NCBI GenBank assembly: GCA_004297005.1
Contig: SCVA01000018.1
Location: 1 to 64,000, forward strand
Direction of reading: 5' to 3'
DNA from: Nevskiaceae bacterium
Lineage (GTDB): Bacteria; Pseudomonadota; Gammaproteobacteria; Nevskiales; Nevskiaceae
DNA: 64,000 nt
The notes below the pieces were generated by a model that saw only the letters and a program-made list of their open reading frames with translations, was not told where the DNA came from and did no database searches. This document shows, one piece after another, positions 27,120 to 35,806 of this stretch (its first letter is position 1; every line of letters starts with the position of its first letter). The translations under genes and the position numbers were made by a program.

Positions 27120-28487
27120 ATGAGGAAGTTGATGGTGTCCAGCGCCGCGGCGCTGTCGGTGGTGGCGATGACGGCTCTGTCCTCGGCCCCGGTGCAGGCG
27201 CAGACCGCCGGCAAGTCCCTGACCCCGGTTGGTGCCGAGAAGTCGGCCAATGCCGACGCCAGCATTCCTGCCTTCACCGGCGGCGAGCTGAAGGCGCCGG
27301 CGGGCTGGAAGGCCGGCCAGCCACGCCCCAATCCCTACGCCAGCGAAAAGCCGCTGGTCTCCATCACCAAGGCCAATGCCGCGCAGTACCAGGCCAATCT
27401 GACTCCGGGTCAGTTGGAACTGCTCAACAGCCTGCCGGGCTATCGCCTCGACATCTATCCCACGCACCGCAGTTGCGGCTACCCGGACTTCGTCTACAAG
27501 AACAGCGAAGACAACCTCAAGACCGCCAAGCTCGCCGCCAATGGCTACGAGCTGGCGGCGGCGACGCCGGCCGGCTTCCCCTTTCCGCAGCCGAAGAGCG
27601 GCGTCGAGGCGATCTGGAACTACAAGCTGCGCTACATGGGCGAGGGCCGCACCGAGCCCAACTACACGCTGCTCTCGCCCGGCCGCGGCGGTAGCGACTT
27701 CGTGAAGGTGCGCATCGAGTCGAGCATGCTCACCCCGTTTGGCAACCCAAAGGCGAAGACCCTGGGTGAGGTCGACGGCGTCGAGTTCAAGTTCATCCAG
27801 GAAGTCACCGAGCCCGCCGCCCGCGTCGGCGAGATCACGCTCGGCATCTACCACATGGACAAGACCAACGAGGGCTGGATCTACATGCCCGGTCAGCGTC
27901 GTGTGAAGCGGCTCTCCACCTATGCCTACGACGCGCCGCTGATGGGCCTGGAGAACACCTACTACGTCGATCAGGCCTGGATGTACAACGGCATGCTCGA
28001 CCGCTACGACTACAAGCTGGTCGGCAAGAAGGAAATCTACGTCCCCTACAACACCTTCGAGCTGCGCAACGCCAAGCGCTTCACCGCCAAGACCCTGTTC
28101 GGGCCGCAGTACCCCAACCGTGACGCCTACCGCTACGAAAAGCACCGCGTCTGGGTGGTGGAAGCCACGGTGAAGCCCGGCCAGCGCCACGCCGCGCCCA
28201 AGCGCACCTTCTATCTCGACGAGGATAGCTGGACCATCCTGCTCGCCGACCTCTACGACTCGCAGGGCAAGATTTCGCGCGTGCAGGAAGGTTCGGTGCT
28301 GCCGGCCTGGGAGCTGGGCTCCTGCGTGACCCAGGAGTTCTTCAGCTACGACCTCAACAGCGGCCGCTACTTCGGCGACGTGATGGTGTTCGGCGAGCCG
28401 GAAACCGACTGGCTGGCCGCCGCCCAGGGCCGCATCAAGAAGGACATGTTCACCGAGTCCTACCTGCAACGCGCGGGTTCGCGCTAA
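27120..28487 (+). CDS. DUF1329 exported protein (LolA/LolB-like fold family)
   Basis: 455 residues. Signal peptide MRKLMVSSAAALSVVAMTAL with cleavage after VQA, and GGAGAGG is eight bases upstream. The mature protein matches DUF1329: GKSLTPVGAEKSANADASIP near the N-terminus, then QRRVKRLSTYAYDAPLMG and a C-terminal YLQRAGSR. The family is thought to resemble lipid-carrying LolA/LolB-type periplasmic proteins and is almost always next to DUF1302 and RND/MMPL genes, as it is here. A role in carrying a hydrophobic substance across the periplasm is an inference from fold and neighbours. Confidence 0.85.
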   Translation: MRKLMVSSAAALSVVAMTALSSAPVQAQTAGKSLTPVGAEKSANADASIPAFTGGELKAPAGWKAGQPRPNPYASEKPLVSITKANAAQYQANLTPGQLELLNSLPGYRLDIYPTHRSCGYPDFVYKNSEDNLKTAKLAANGYELAAATPAGFPFPQPKSGVEAIWNYKLRYMGEGRTEPNYTLLSPGRGGSDFVKVRIESSMLTPFGNPKAKTLGEVDGVEFKFIQEVTEPAARVGEITLGIYHMDKTNEGWIYMPGQRRVKRLSTYAYDAPLMGLENTYYVDQAWMYNGMLDRYDYKLVGKKEIYVPYNTFELRNAKRFTAKTLFGPQYPNRDAYRYEKHRVWVVEATVKPGQRHAAPKRTFYLDEDSWTILLADLYDSQGKISRVQEGSVLPAWELGSCVTQEFFSYDLNSGRYFGDVMVFGEPETDWLAAAQGRIKKDMFTESYLQRAGSR

Positions 28488-28512
28488 GCCACGCAACGTC
28501 GAGGAAATCGCC

Positions 28513-30435
28513 ATGGATTCACGGCAAGGGGTGCGCGCCAAGGAAGGCGCGCCGTTGGCTGGCAAGCGCCTGCTGATCGTCTGCGCGGTGGCGCTCTGCG
28601 CCGCCTCGCCGGCGCAGGCCTTCCGCTTCAAGAAGGCCGGCTTCAGCGGCTCTTTCGACAGCGTGCTGTCCTACGGCATGCAGGTGCGCATGCAGGACCA
28701 GGACTGCCAGTTGATCGCACTCGACGCCGGTGGTTGCGCGGCGCTGGGCGCGGAACTGTCGGAAGCCTCGGCGGATGTCTATCTGATCAATGCCGACGAC
28801 GGCGATCAGAACTACAAGAAGGGCGACGTGGTGTCGGCGGTGTTCAAGGGTCTGCATGAGCTGTATCTCAAGCAGCCCGACTGGGGCACCAGCATGCTGG
28901 TGCGCTACTCCGAGCTCTACGATTTCAAGATCGACGACACCCGCCGCACCGAGCTGACCGACGAGGGCAAGAGCCTGGCGGTGAACGACCACCGGCTGCT
29001 CGATGCCTGGATCGGCCAGGACTTCGACCTGTTCGACCGCAACGGCCGCATCCGCGTCGGCAGTCAGGTGCTGACCTGGGGCGAGAGCATCTTCACCATC
29101 GGCGGCATCAACACCATCAACGCCATCGACCTGCGCCGCATGCACACGCCCGGCACCCAGCTCAAGGAGCTGTACCGGCCGGCGCCGATGATCTCGCTGT
29201 CGCTGGATCTCACCGACACGGTGAGCATGGAAAGCTACTGGCAGTGGAAGTGGAACGAGTTCCAGCTCGACGCCGCCGGCACCTATTTCTCCAGCGCCGA
29301 CGTGGCGGGCGAGGGCGCAGACCGCGCGCTCTACATCCCCACCTCCCAGGTCAACGCCGGCATCGCCGCCATCCCGGGCGGCGTCCTCCTGCTCGGGCAG
29401 GCGCCTTACGGCACGCTCGGCGACCCTGGCGCCACCGGCCTGACCCGCGAGCAACTGCTGAGTGCCGACTACGTGGTGCCACGTCTGGCGGACGGACTGA
29501 ATCGTCCGGAATTTCTAGTGCAGCTCGGCTACGGCAACACCGGTGCGGCGCTGCCCTACCTCGGGACTTCGGAAGGAAATGACAGCGGCCAGTGGGGCAT
29601 TTCCTTCCGCTACCGGCCGGAATGGTTCTCCGGTTCCTTCGGCCTCTACTACATCGAGTTCAACGAGAAGATTCCCTTCGTCAGCTTCAAGGTCGATGAC
29701 TCGCTGGCGGCCTACAACCCGGTGTCGGCTGGCTACAAGCTGGAGTACCCCAACGGGCGCAGCATGATCGGCGGCTCGGTCTCGACCACCATCGGCTCCT
29801 GGGGCATCGGCAGCGAGCTGGCCTACCAGCCCAAGCAGGCGGTGATGATCGACACCTCGGTACCCACCGGCAACATCGAGAACAGTGCGCCCTATGCCTG
29901 CGTCAACGGCGGCGGCGAGGCGGAGGGAAAGTACTGCAAGGGCTGGGTCGACGAGGAGAAGTACCAGTTCGCGGTCAACGGCCTGCAGGTGATGTCGCCG
30001 GCCGATGGCATCGGCCAGTACATCTTGAGGGCCACGGGCGCCTCCGAGGGCATGATCCTGCTGGAAGTCTCCGGCACCTATTACCCGGGCCTGGACGTGG
30101 ACGGCGGCATTCCCTGGTCAATGCCCTCCTACGCGCTGCCGGACCCGTTCTCCTGGGGCTACACGCTGTCTAGCAATGTCGCCTACCCGAACGTGTTCGA
30201 TCTGGGCTGGACCGTGATGCCGCAGCTTGACCTCGCGCAGGGCGTGCAGGGCAGCTCGCCCAACGCGCTGCCCTGGGTCGCCAATGCGGTGGCCGCCACT
30301 ACCTCGCTCAACTTCGTGCGCCGTGGCAACCAGTTCGCCGCCTCGCTCGGCTACACCAAGTACAGCGGCGGCGGCAACGTGAATCTGGTGCGCGACCGCG
30401 ACTTCCTCTCCTTCGCCATGACCTACTCGTTCTGA
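28513..30435 (+). CDS. DUF1302 outer-membrane barrel protein
   Basis: 640 residues. The leader (GKRLLIVCAVALCAASPAQA) is a signal peptide with a rather long basic region, cleaved before FRFKKAGFSGSFD. The mature part has many alternating aromatic/polar strands (DSVLSYGMQVRMQD, DLFDRNGRIRVGSQVLTWGE) and ends in FLSFAMTYSF, a terminal-Phe beta-signature. This is the DUF1302 family, a predicted FadL-like outer-membrane channel for hydrophobic compounds. It follows DUF1329 by 25 bases and precedes the RND gene by 37, so it belongs to one operon. Confidence 0.87.
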   Translation: MDSRQGVRAKEGAPLAGKRLLIVCAVALCAASPAQAFRFKKAGFSGSFDSVLSYGMQVRMQDQDCQLIALDAGGCAALGAELSEASADVYLINADDGDQNYKKGDVVSAVFKGLHELYLKQPDWGTSMLVRYSELYDFKIDDTRRTELTDEGKSLAVNDHRLLDAWIGQDFDLFDRNGRIRVGSQVLTWGESIFTIGGINTINAIDLRRMHTPGTQLKELYRPAPMISLSLDLTDTVSMESYWQWKWNEFQLDAAGTYFSSADVAGEGADRALYIPTSQVNAGIAAIPGGVLLLGQAPYGTLGDPGATGLTREQLLSADYVVPRLADGLNRPEFLVQLGYGNTGAALPYLGTSEGNDSGQWGISFRYRPEWFSGSFGLYYIEFNEKIPFVSFKVDDSLAAYNPVSAGYKLEYPNGRSMIGGSVSTTIGSWGIGSELAYQPKQAVMIDTSVPTGNIENSAPYACVNGGGEAEGKYCKGWVDEEKYQFAVNGLQVMSPADGIGQYILRATGASEGMILLEVSGTYYPGLDVDGGIPWSMPSYALPDPFSWGYTLSSNVAYPNVFDLGWTVMPQLDLAQGVQGSSPNALPWVANAVAATTSLNFVRRGNQFAASLGYTKYSGGGNVNLVRDRDFLSFAMTYSF

Positions 30436-30472
30436 TGCACGCCTCCCTGTTGCTTCAAGTCGAGCTACGCGC

Positions 30473-32833
30473 ATGAACCGTTTCGTGTCCCTGCTGGAGC
30501 GCGCGCTGTTCGGCAATCGCCTCCTGGTGCTGATCGCCTCCGGTCTGCTGACGCTGGCGATGGCCTATGCCGCCAGCGGTCTGAAGATCTCCGCCGGCTT
30601 CGAGAAGATGCTGCCGGAGCGCCACGAGTACGTGGAGACTTTCGGGCAGTACCGCAACGAGCTGTTCGACGCCAATCGCGTGGTGATCGTGGTACGGGCG
30701 CGGCAGGGCACGATCTGGACCGAGGCCAAGCTCAAGACCCTGCTGCAGGTCAGCGATGCCGTCACCTATCTCGAAGGCGTCAACCGCGGCAGCGTGATGT
30801 CGCTGTGGACACCGAACGTGTTCTACAACGAGATCACCGAGGACGGCTTCCTTTCCGAGCAGCTCATCAGCGGCACCATCACGCCGGACTCGCTGACGCC
30901 CGAGGTCATCGCCCAGATCAAGCACCGGGTGGTGGTGTCGGGCTACTCCGGCCTGCTGGTGTCGAAGGACGAGGCCGGCGCGGTGATCGTCGCCGAGCTG
31001 AACGAGGTCGATCCGCGCAGTGGCGAGCCACTGGACTACATCGCCTTCGCGCACGCACTCGAAGACAAGATCCGCAAGCCCTTCGAGAACGACCAGGTCG
31101 AGGTGCAGATCATCGGCTTCTCGAAAGTGGTGGGCGACATCGCCGACGGCGCCAGCGGCGTGCTGCTGTTCTGCGCCATCGCCCTGGTGCTCACCGCGCT
31201 GGCGGTGTACTGGTACTGCCGGTCCTGGAAGCTCACCCTGCTGCCGGTGGTGTGCTCGCTGCTGTCGCTGATCTGGCAGTTCGGCAGCCTGCGCATCCTG
31301 GGCTACGGCCTGGACCCGCTGGCGGTGCTGGTGCCCTTCCTGGTGTTCGCCATCGGCGTCTCGCACGGCGTGCAGCAGATCAATTTCATCGTCCGCCAGT
31401 TGGCCGCCGGCGACGACAGTCTGGCTGCCGCCAAGGCCAGCTTCAGCGGCCTGCTGATTCCCGGCTCGCTGGCGCTTGCCACTGCGCTGATCAGCTTCGT
31501 GACCATGATGCTGGTGCCGATCCCGATGATCCGCGAGCTGGCGCTCACCGCCTCGATCGGCGTCGGCTACAAGATCATCACCAACCTCATCCTGCTGCCG
31601 GTGGCGGCCTCCTACTTCCGGCTGCCGCCGGGCTTTGCCGAGCGCGCGCTGGCGCAACGCGAGCAGCGCTCGCTGTGGATGAAGGAAGTCGCGCGGGTCG
31701 CCAAGCCGCGCAATGCCGTGGCGATGACGGTGGCGACGCTGCTGCTGTTCGTGGTCGCGGTGTTCCTGAGCCAGGGCCGTCACGTCGGCAGCCTGCAACC
31801 GGGCGCCTCGGAGCTGCGCCCCGATGCCCGCTACAACCTCGACTCGGTGTCGGTGGCACAGAGCTTCGACATCGGCCTGGACTGGCTCACCGTGGTGGTC
31901 GAGGCGCCGGCCAATTCCTGCGAGGACGTGGAGCTGTTCCGCGCCTTCGACCAGTTCGGCTGGGAGATGAGCCGCGTGCCCGGTGTGGTCTCGGTGGAGT
32001 CGGCGGCGACGCTGACCAAGCTCTACAACGCCGGCTTCAACGAGGGCCAGCCAAAGATGGCGGCGATCCCGCGCGACGGCCAGGCCCTGGGCTACACCCT
32101 GCACCAGTTGCAGCAGAGCCGTGGCATCCGCAACGCCGATTGCAGCGTGCTGGCGCTCAACCTCTACCTCGCCGATCACAAGGCCACCACCATCAAGGGC
32201 CTGGTCGCGGCGGTGAAGCAGTACCGCGAGGCGCATCCGCTGCCGGGCGTGAAGATCCGCCTAGCCAGCGGCAACGCCGGCATCGAGGCTGCCACCAACG
32301 AGGTGCTGGAGGAGAGCGAGCTGCCGATGATGCTCTACGTCTACGCCGCCATCCTGCTGCTGGTGTTCCTCGCCTATCGCGACTGGCGAGCGATGGTGGC
32401 CTGCTGCCTGCCGCTGACGGTGGCGACCTTCATCGGCTATGCCTTCATGAAGTACAACGACATCGGCCTTACCATCGCCACCCTGCCGGTGATGGTGCTG
32501 GCGGTGGGTGTGGGTGTGGACTACGCCTTCTACATCTACAACCGCCTGCAATGGCACCTCGCTCACGGCCGCGACATAGTCGGCGCCTTCGAGCAGGCCT
32601 TGCAGGAGACCGGTGTGGCCACGGTGTTCACCGCGCTGACGCTGTCGGTGGGTGTCGCCACCTGGTCGTTCTCGGCGCTCAAGTTCCAGGCCGACATGGG
32701 CAAGCTGCTCACCTTCATGTTCATGGTCAACATGCTGATGGCGATCACCGCCCTGCCGGCCTTCGCGGTGGTGCTGGAGCGCCTGTTCCCAAGAACCAAG
32801 CCGGTGCGGGTGCCCGGCCTGATGCATCACTGA
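30473..32833 (+). CDS. RND/MMPL-family inner-membrane transporter
   Basis: 786 residues with twelve predicted helices in two six-helix repeats and two periplasmic loops. The first repeat includes SGLKISAGFEKMLPERHEY (start of loop 1), and each repeat carries a GVSHGVQQ/GVGVDYAFYIYNRL element, the MMPL helix-4 motif whose acidic/polar residues relay protons. It is shorter than the tripartite AcrB pumps, as MMPL lipid transporters usually are. In this cluster it probably drives movement of a hydrophobic molecule between inner membrane and the DUF1329/DUF1302 proteins, direction unknown. Confidence 0.88.
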   Translation: MNRFVSLLERALFGNRLLVLIASGLLTLAMAYAASGLKISAGFEKMLPERHEYVETFGQYRNELFDANRVVIVVRARQGTIWTEAKLKTLLQVSDAVTYLEGVNRGSVMSLWTPNVFYNEITEDGFLSEQLISGTITPDSLTPEVIAQIKHRVVVSGYSGLLVSKDEAGAVIVAELNEVDPRSGEPLDYIAFAHALEDKIRKPFENDQVEVQIIGFSKVVGDIADGASGVLLFCAIALVLTALAVYWYCRSWKLTLLPVVCSLLSLIWQFGSLRILGYGLDPLAVLVPFLVFAIGVSHGVQQINFIVRQLAAGDDSLAAAKASFSGLLIPGSLALATALISFVTMMLVPIPMIRELALTASIGVGYKIITNLILLPVAASYFRLPPGFAERALAQREQRSLWMKEVARVAKPRNAVAMTVATLLLFVVAVFLSQGRHVGSLQPGASELRPDARYNLDSVSVAQSFDIGLDWLTVVVEAPANSCEDVELFRAFDQFGWEMSRVPGVVSVESAATLTKLYNAGFNEGQPKMAAIPRDGQALGYTLHQLQQSRGIRNADCSVLALNLYLADHKATTIKGLVAAVKQYREAHPLPGVKIRLASGNAGIEAATNEVLEESELPMMLYVYAAILLLVFLAYRDWRAMVACCLPLTVATFIGYAFMKYNDIGLTIATLPVMVLAVGVGVDYAFYIYNRLQWHLAHGRDIVGAFEQALQETGVATVFTALTLSVGVATWSFSALKFQADMGKLLTFMFMVNMLMAITALPAFAVVLERLFPRTKPVRVPGLMHH

Positions 32834-32843
32834 GGGCGCGCCG

Positions 32844-33788
32844 ATGAAATCCTTCCGTCCTTCCGCCCTGCTCGTCGCCCTGCTGCTGCCGCTGGCCGCC
32901 GTCGCCATCCCACCGCCGGCGCAGCCGCCCGCCGCGGTGGCAGTCGTCAATCCCGAGCAGGCGCCGCTGCTGGCGGCGGCCCGCGCCGGCGAGCGCATCG
33001 TCGCGGTCGGCGATCATGGCGTGATCCTGCTTTCCGACGACGAGGGCAAGAGCTTCCGCCAGGCCAAGGCGGTGCCGACCCAGGTGCTGCTCACCGCGCT
33101 CAGCTTCATCGACGCCAAGCAGGGCTGGGCCGCCGGCCATGACGGCACCGTGCTGGCCACAAGCGACGGCGGCGAAACCTGGCGCCTGCAGCGCACCGAC
33201 ACCCAGGGCGACAGGCCCTTGTTCGCCATCCACTTCGAGGATGCCCGGCATGGCCTCGCAGTCGGCCTGTTCGGCACCGCCATCAGCACCGACGACGGCG
33301 GCGCCAGCTGGCAGCCGCTGGCGATCGCCAGCGGCGAACGCCCGGACCGGCACCTGTTCACGCTGTTCGGCGGTCGTGGCCGGCCGCTGTTCGTCGGCGC
33401 CGAATCCGGCGTGCTGTTCCGTTCCACCGACGGCGGCCGCGTCTGGCAGGAAATCCAGACCGACAACACCGGTTCGTTCTGGGCCGGCACCGCGCTGGAA
33501 GGCCAGGCCTGGCTGGTCGCCGGCCTGCGCGGGCACGTCTACCAGAGCCTGGACGACGGCCAGAGCTGGAGCGCGCTGGACAGCGGCACCCAGCAATCGC
33601 TGACCGCGGTGGCCCGGCTCCGTGATGGCCGCCTGCTGCTGGCCGGACTGGGCGGCACCCTGCTCAGCCGCGCGCCAGGCGGTACCGGTTTCTCGCCCCA
33701 GACGCGCGCTGATCGTGCCAACCTGGCCGCCATCGTCGAAACCGCAGCAGGCACCCTGCTGCTGGGCGGCGGCGGCGTCGGGCGCTGA
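32844..33788 (+). CDS. YCF48-type beta-propeller, exported
   Basis: 314 residues. Signal peptide ending LAAVA, then a series of seven-bladed-propeller repeats each with a T-D/S-x-G-x-x-W motif: ATSDGGETWRLQ, STDDGGASWQPL, RSTDGGRVWQEI, SLDDGQSWSAL. This is the YCF48/BNR family; the chloroplast-type relatives help assemble membrane protein complexes, so here it may be an assembly or stability factor for the envelope transporter. It starts ten bases after the RND stop and ends the operon. The following 151 bases before dapF contain no gene. Confidence 0.85.
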   Translation: MKSFRPSALLVALLLPLAAVAIPPPAQPPAAVAVVNPEQAPLLAAARAGERIVAVGDHGVILLSDDEGKSFRQAKAVPTQVLLTALSFIDAKQGWAAGHDGTVLATSDGGETWRLQRTDTQGDRPLFAIHFEDARHGLAVGLFGTAISTDDGGASWQPLAIASGERPDRHLFTLFGGRGRPLFVGAESGVLFRSTDGGRVWQEIQTDNTGSFWAGTALEGQAWLVAGLRGHVYQSLDDGQSWSALDSGTQQSLTAVARLRDGRLLLAGLGGTLLSRAPGGTGFSPQTRADRANLAAIVETAAGTLLLGGGGVGR

Positions 33789-33939
33789 GCCGAGGGTCGC
33801 GGAGCGCTTGGCCTGGCGCGCGGCGGGCCTAGGTAGGGCGAGAGGTTGCGGGCGTCGAATGCCGCAGGAAGGGCGGTGGGGCTGAAGACATTTCTGCCCG
33901 GGTAGAAAAAAGCCGGGTCTGCCCGCATCATCCGCCGCC

Positions 33940-34779
33940 ATGAAACTCCCCTTCACCAAGATGCACGGCTGTGGCAATGACTTCGTGGTCATCGACGCCA
34001 CCGCCGCGCCCTTCCGCCCCGATGCCGCCCTGCTGCACCGGCTCACCGACCGCCGCTTCGGCGTCGGCTGCGACCAGGTGCTGGTGGTGCAGGCGCCCAG
34101 CAGCCCGGACGTGGACTTCGACTACCGCATCTTCAATGCCGACGGCAGCGAGGTGGGGCAGTGCGGCAATGGCTCGCGGGCGCTGGCGGTGTTCATCCGC
34201 GACCGCGGCCTGAGCGACAAGGCCGAGCTGCGGGTGCAGACCCGCACGGCGCGCATGCGCCTGGCCCTGCAAGCGGGCGGCCAGGTGACGGTGGACATGG
34301 GCGCGCCGCGCTTCGCTCCCGCTGAGGTGCCGCTGAGCCTGCCCGAGGCCGAGGTGTATGCGCTGGAGCTGGCCGGCTTTGGTCGCGTCGAGTTCGGCGC
34401 GGTCAGCATGGGCAATCCGCACGCGGTGATCCTGGTGCCGGACTGCGCCAGCGCGCCGGTGGCGGCGCTCGGCAGCGCCGTGCAGGCGCGGCTGGATGTG
34501 TTTCCCGAGGGCGTGAACGTTGGCTTTCTGCAGGTGCTGGATCGCGGTCACGGCCGCCTGCGTGTCTACGAGCGCGGCAGCGGCGAAACCCTGGCCTGCG
34601 GCAGCGGCGCCTGCGCCGCGCATGTGGTGGCGCGCCGGCGCGGTCTGTTCGACGAGCGCTCGCGGCTAGAATTGACCGGCGGCGCCCTGGAGCTGCACTG
34701 GACTGGCGTCGGCCAGACCGTGCGCATGACCGGGCCGGCCGTCACCGTATTCACTGGGGAACTGGAATGGCCGAACTAG
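33940..34779 (+). CDS. dapF: Diaminopimelate epimerase
   Basis: 279 residues. Both catalytic Cys motifs are present: EVGQCGNGSRA (Cys75) and ACGSGACAA (Cys220 region), with the start MKLPFTKMHGCGNDFVVID typical of the family. It converts L,L- to meso-diaminopimelate for lysine and peptidoglycan. The DUF484 gene starts inside its 3' end (13-base overlap), the usual gammaproteobacterial arrangement dapF–DUF484–xerC. Confidence 0.98.
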   Translation: MKLPFTKMHGCGNDFVVIDATAAPFRPDAALLHRLTDRRFGVGCDQVLVVQAPSSPDVDFDYRIFNADGSEVGQCGNGSRALAVFIRDRGLSDKAELRVQTRTARMRLALQAGGQVTVDMGAPRFAPAEVPLSLPEAEVYALELAGFGRVEFGAVSMGNPHAVILVPDCASAPVAALGSAVQARLDVFPEGVNVGFLQVLDRGHGRLRVYERGSGETLACGSGACAAHVVARRRGLFDERSRLELTGGALELHWTGVGQTVRMTGPAVTVFTGELEWPN

Positions 34780-35471
34780 ACGCACTCGCCGAGCCGGCAG
34801 CGCCGGTGCTGGACGAGAAGCAGGTGGTGGCCTTTCTCAAGGGGCGACCGGAATTCCTGCTGCGGCATCCCGAGCTGCTGGAACACTTGGAAGTGGTGCA
34901 TTCCACCGGCTCGGCGGTATCGCTGATCGAGCGCCAGGTGGACCTGCTGCGCGGCAAGAACCTGAAGCTGGAAGATCGCCTCGCGCGCCTCTTGGAAACC
35001 GCCGCCGACAACGAGAAGCGCGCCGCCAATGTCCACAAGCTGGCCCGCACCCTGATCCGCGCGCCCTCGCTGGCGGCGGTGGTGGCCGGGCTGCGCGCCT
35101 GCATGAAGGAAGACTTCGGCATCGACGAGGTCACCATCGGCGTCAATGCCAATGTCTACAAGCGCCACGACATCGAGGGCTTCGTGCCACTGGAGCCGGA
35201 GAGCGTACTGGTGCGTGCCTTCGAGAACTTCATCCGCACCCGGCTGATCGAGTGCGGGCCCATCGAGGCCGAGCGCGCCCGGCTGCTGTTCCCCAAAGCC
35301 GAGCAGCCCATCCTTTCGGCGGCCATCGTGCCGCTGGAGAAGGAGAAGAACCTCGGCCTGGTGGCCCTGGGTTCGCGCGAGGCGGAGCGCTTCCTGCCGC
35401 GCCAGGGGAAACTTTTCCTGGAAATGACCGCCGAACTGGTCGCCGCCGCCCTACGTGCGCGATTGGGGTGA
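34767..35471 (+). CDS. DUF484 family protein
   Basis: 234 residues, a GAF-like fold family of unknown function found between dapF and xerC in gammaproteobacteria. It contains VVAFLKGRPEFLLRHPELLEHLE at the N-terminus (quoted start VVAFLKGRPEFLLRHPELL), VSLIERQVDLLRGKNLKLED and a C-terminal GLVALGSREAERFLPRQGK. The middle has a coiled-coil-like helix. It overlaps dapF by 13 bases, so it is surely co-transcribed. Confidence 0.9.
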   Translation: MAELDALAEPAAPVLDEKQVVAFLKGRPEFLLRHPELLEHLEVVHSTGSAVSLIERQVDLLRGKNLKLEDRLARLLETAADNEKRAANVHKLARTLIRAPSLAAVVAGLRACMKEDFGIDEVTIGVNANVYKRHDIEGFVPLEPESVLVRAFENFIRTRLIECGPIEAERARLLFPKAEQPILSAAIVPLEKEKNLGLVALGSREAERFLPRQGKLFLEMTAELVAAALRARLG

Positions 35472-35482
35472 GCCGGGAAATA

Positions 35483-35749
35483 GCGAACTGCCAGTGGCAG
35501 TTCGCCCCGGCGAACGCCCGGCCAAGGATGGCCGGGCCGGGGGTGGGAAGAATGCTGAGGTCGCGCCAAGGACGGCCCACTGCGGGCTACCGGCAGTCCG
35601 CCCCCGGCGACGATTTCGCCGGAGCGAAATCGAGTGAGCGCAGCGAACCCGCAGGGCAGGCCCCTGGACGGGGCCTGCAACGCCCGGCCAAGGATGGCCC
35701 GGCCGGGGATGGGAAGAATGCTGTCGTCGCGCCAGGGATGGCCTACTGC
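35483..35749. repeat. Tandem hairpin-rich repeat tract between DUF484 and xerC
   Basis: A 71-base unit occurs twice in direct orientation (35513-35583 and 35679-35749; 64 of 71 identical). Each copy is preceded by a perfect hairpin: GCGAACTGCC-AGT-GGCAGTTCGC at 35483-35505 and GCAGGCCCC-N5-GGGGCCTGC at 35656-35678. Two further hairpins lie at 35517-35536 (CCCGGCCA-AGGA-TGGCCGGG) and 35611-35632 (CGATTTCG-N6-CGAAATCG). This resembles a REP/BIME-like intergenic element. An open frame that runs through the tract has no recognisable protein content. The stretch 35472-35806 holds no gene. Confidence 0.75.
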
Positions 35750-35806
35750 TTTGTCTTGAGGGGCGCCCGCGGCCAAGCCAGCCGCTGACAGTGGCATGCT
35801 CTCCCC

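Noticed and set aside
30805-32847. A 680-codon plus-strand frame overlapping the MMPL transporter in another frame
   Set aside because: Rich in Arg, Gly and Pro with no hydrophobic helices; the in-frame MMPL reading has twelve helices and family motifs.
35252-35788. An open frame running through the hairpin repeat tract upstream of xerC
   Set aside because: It begins inside DUF484 in another frame and its product follows the DNA repeats rather than a protein family.
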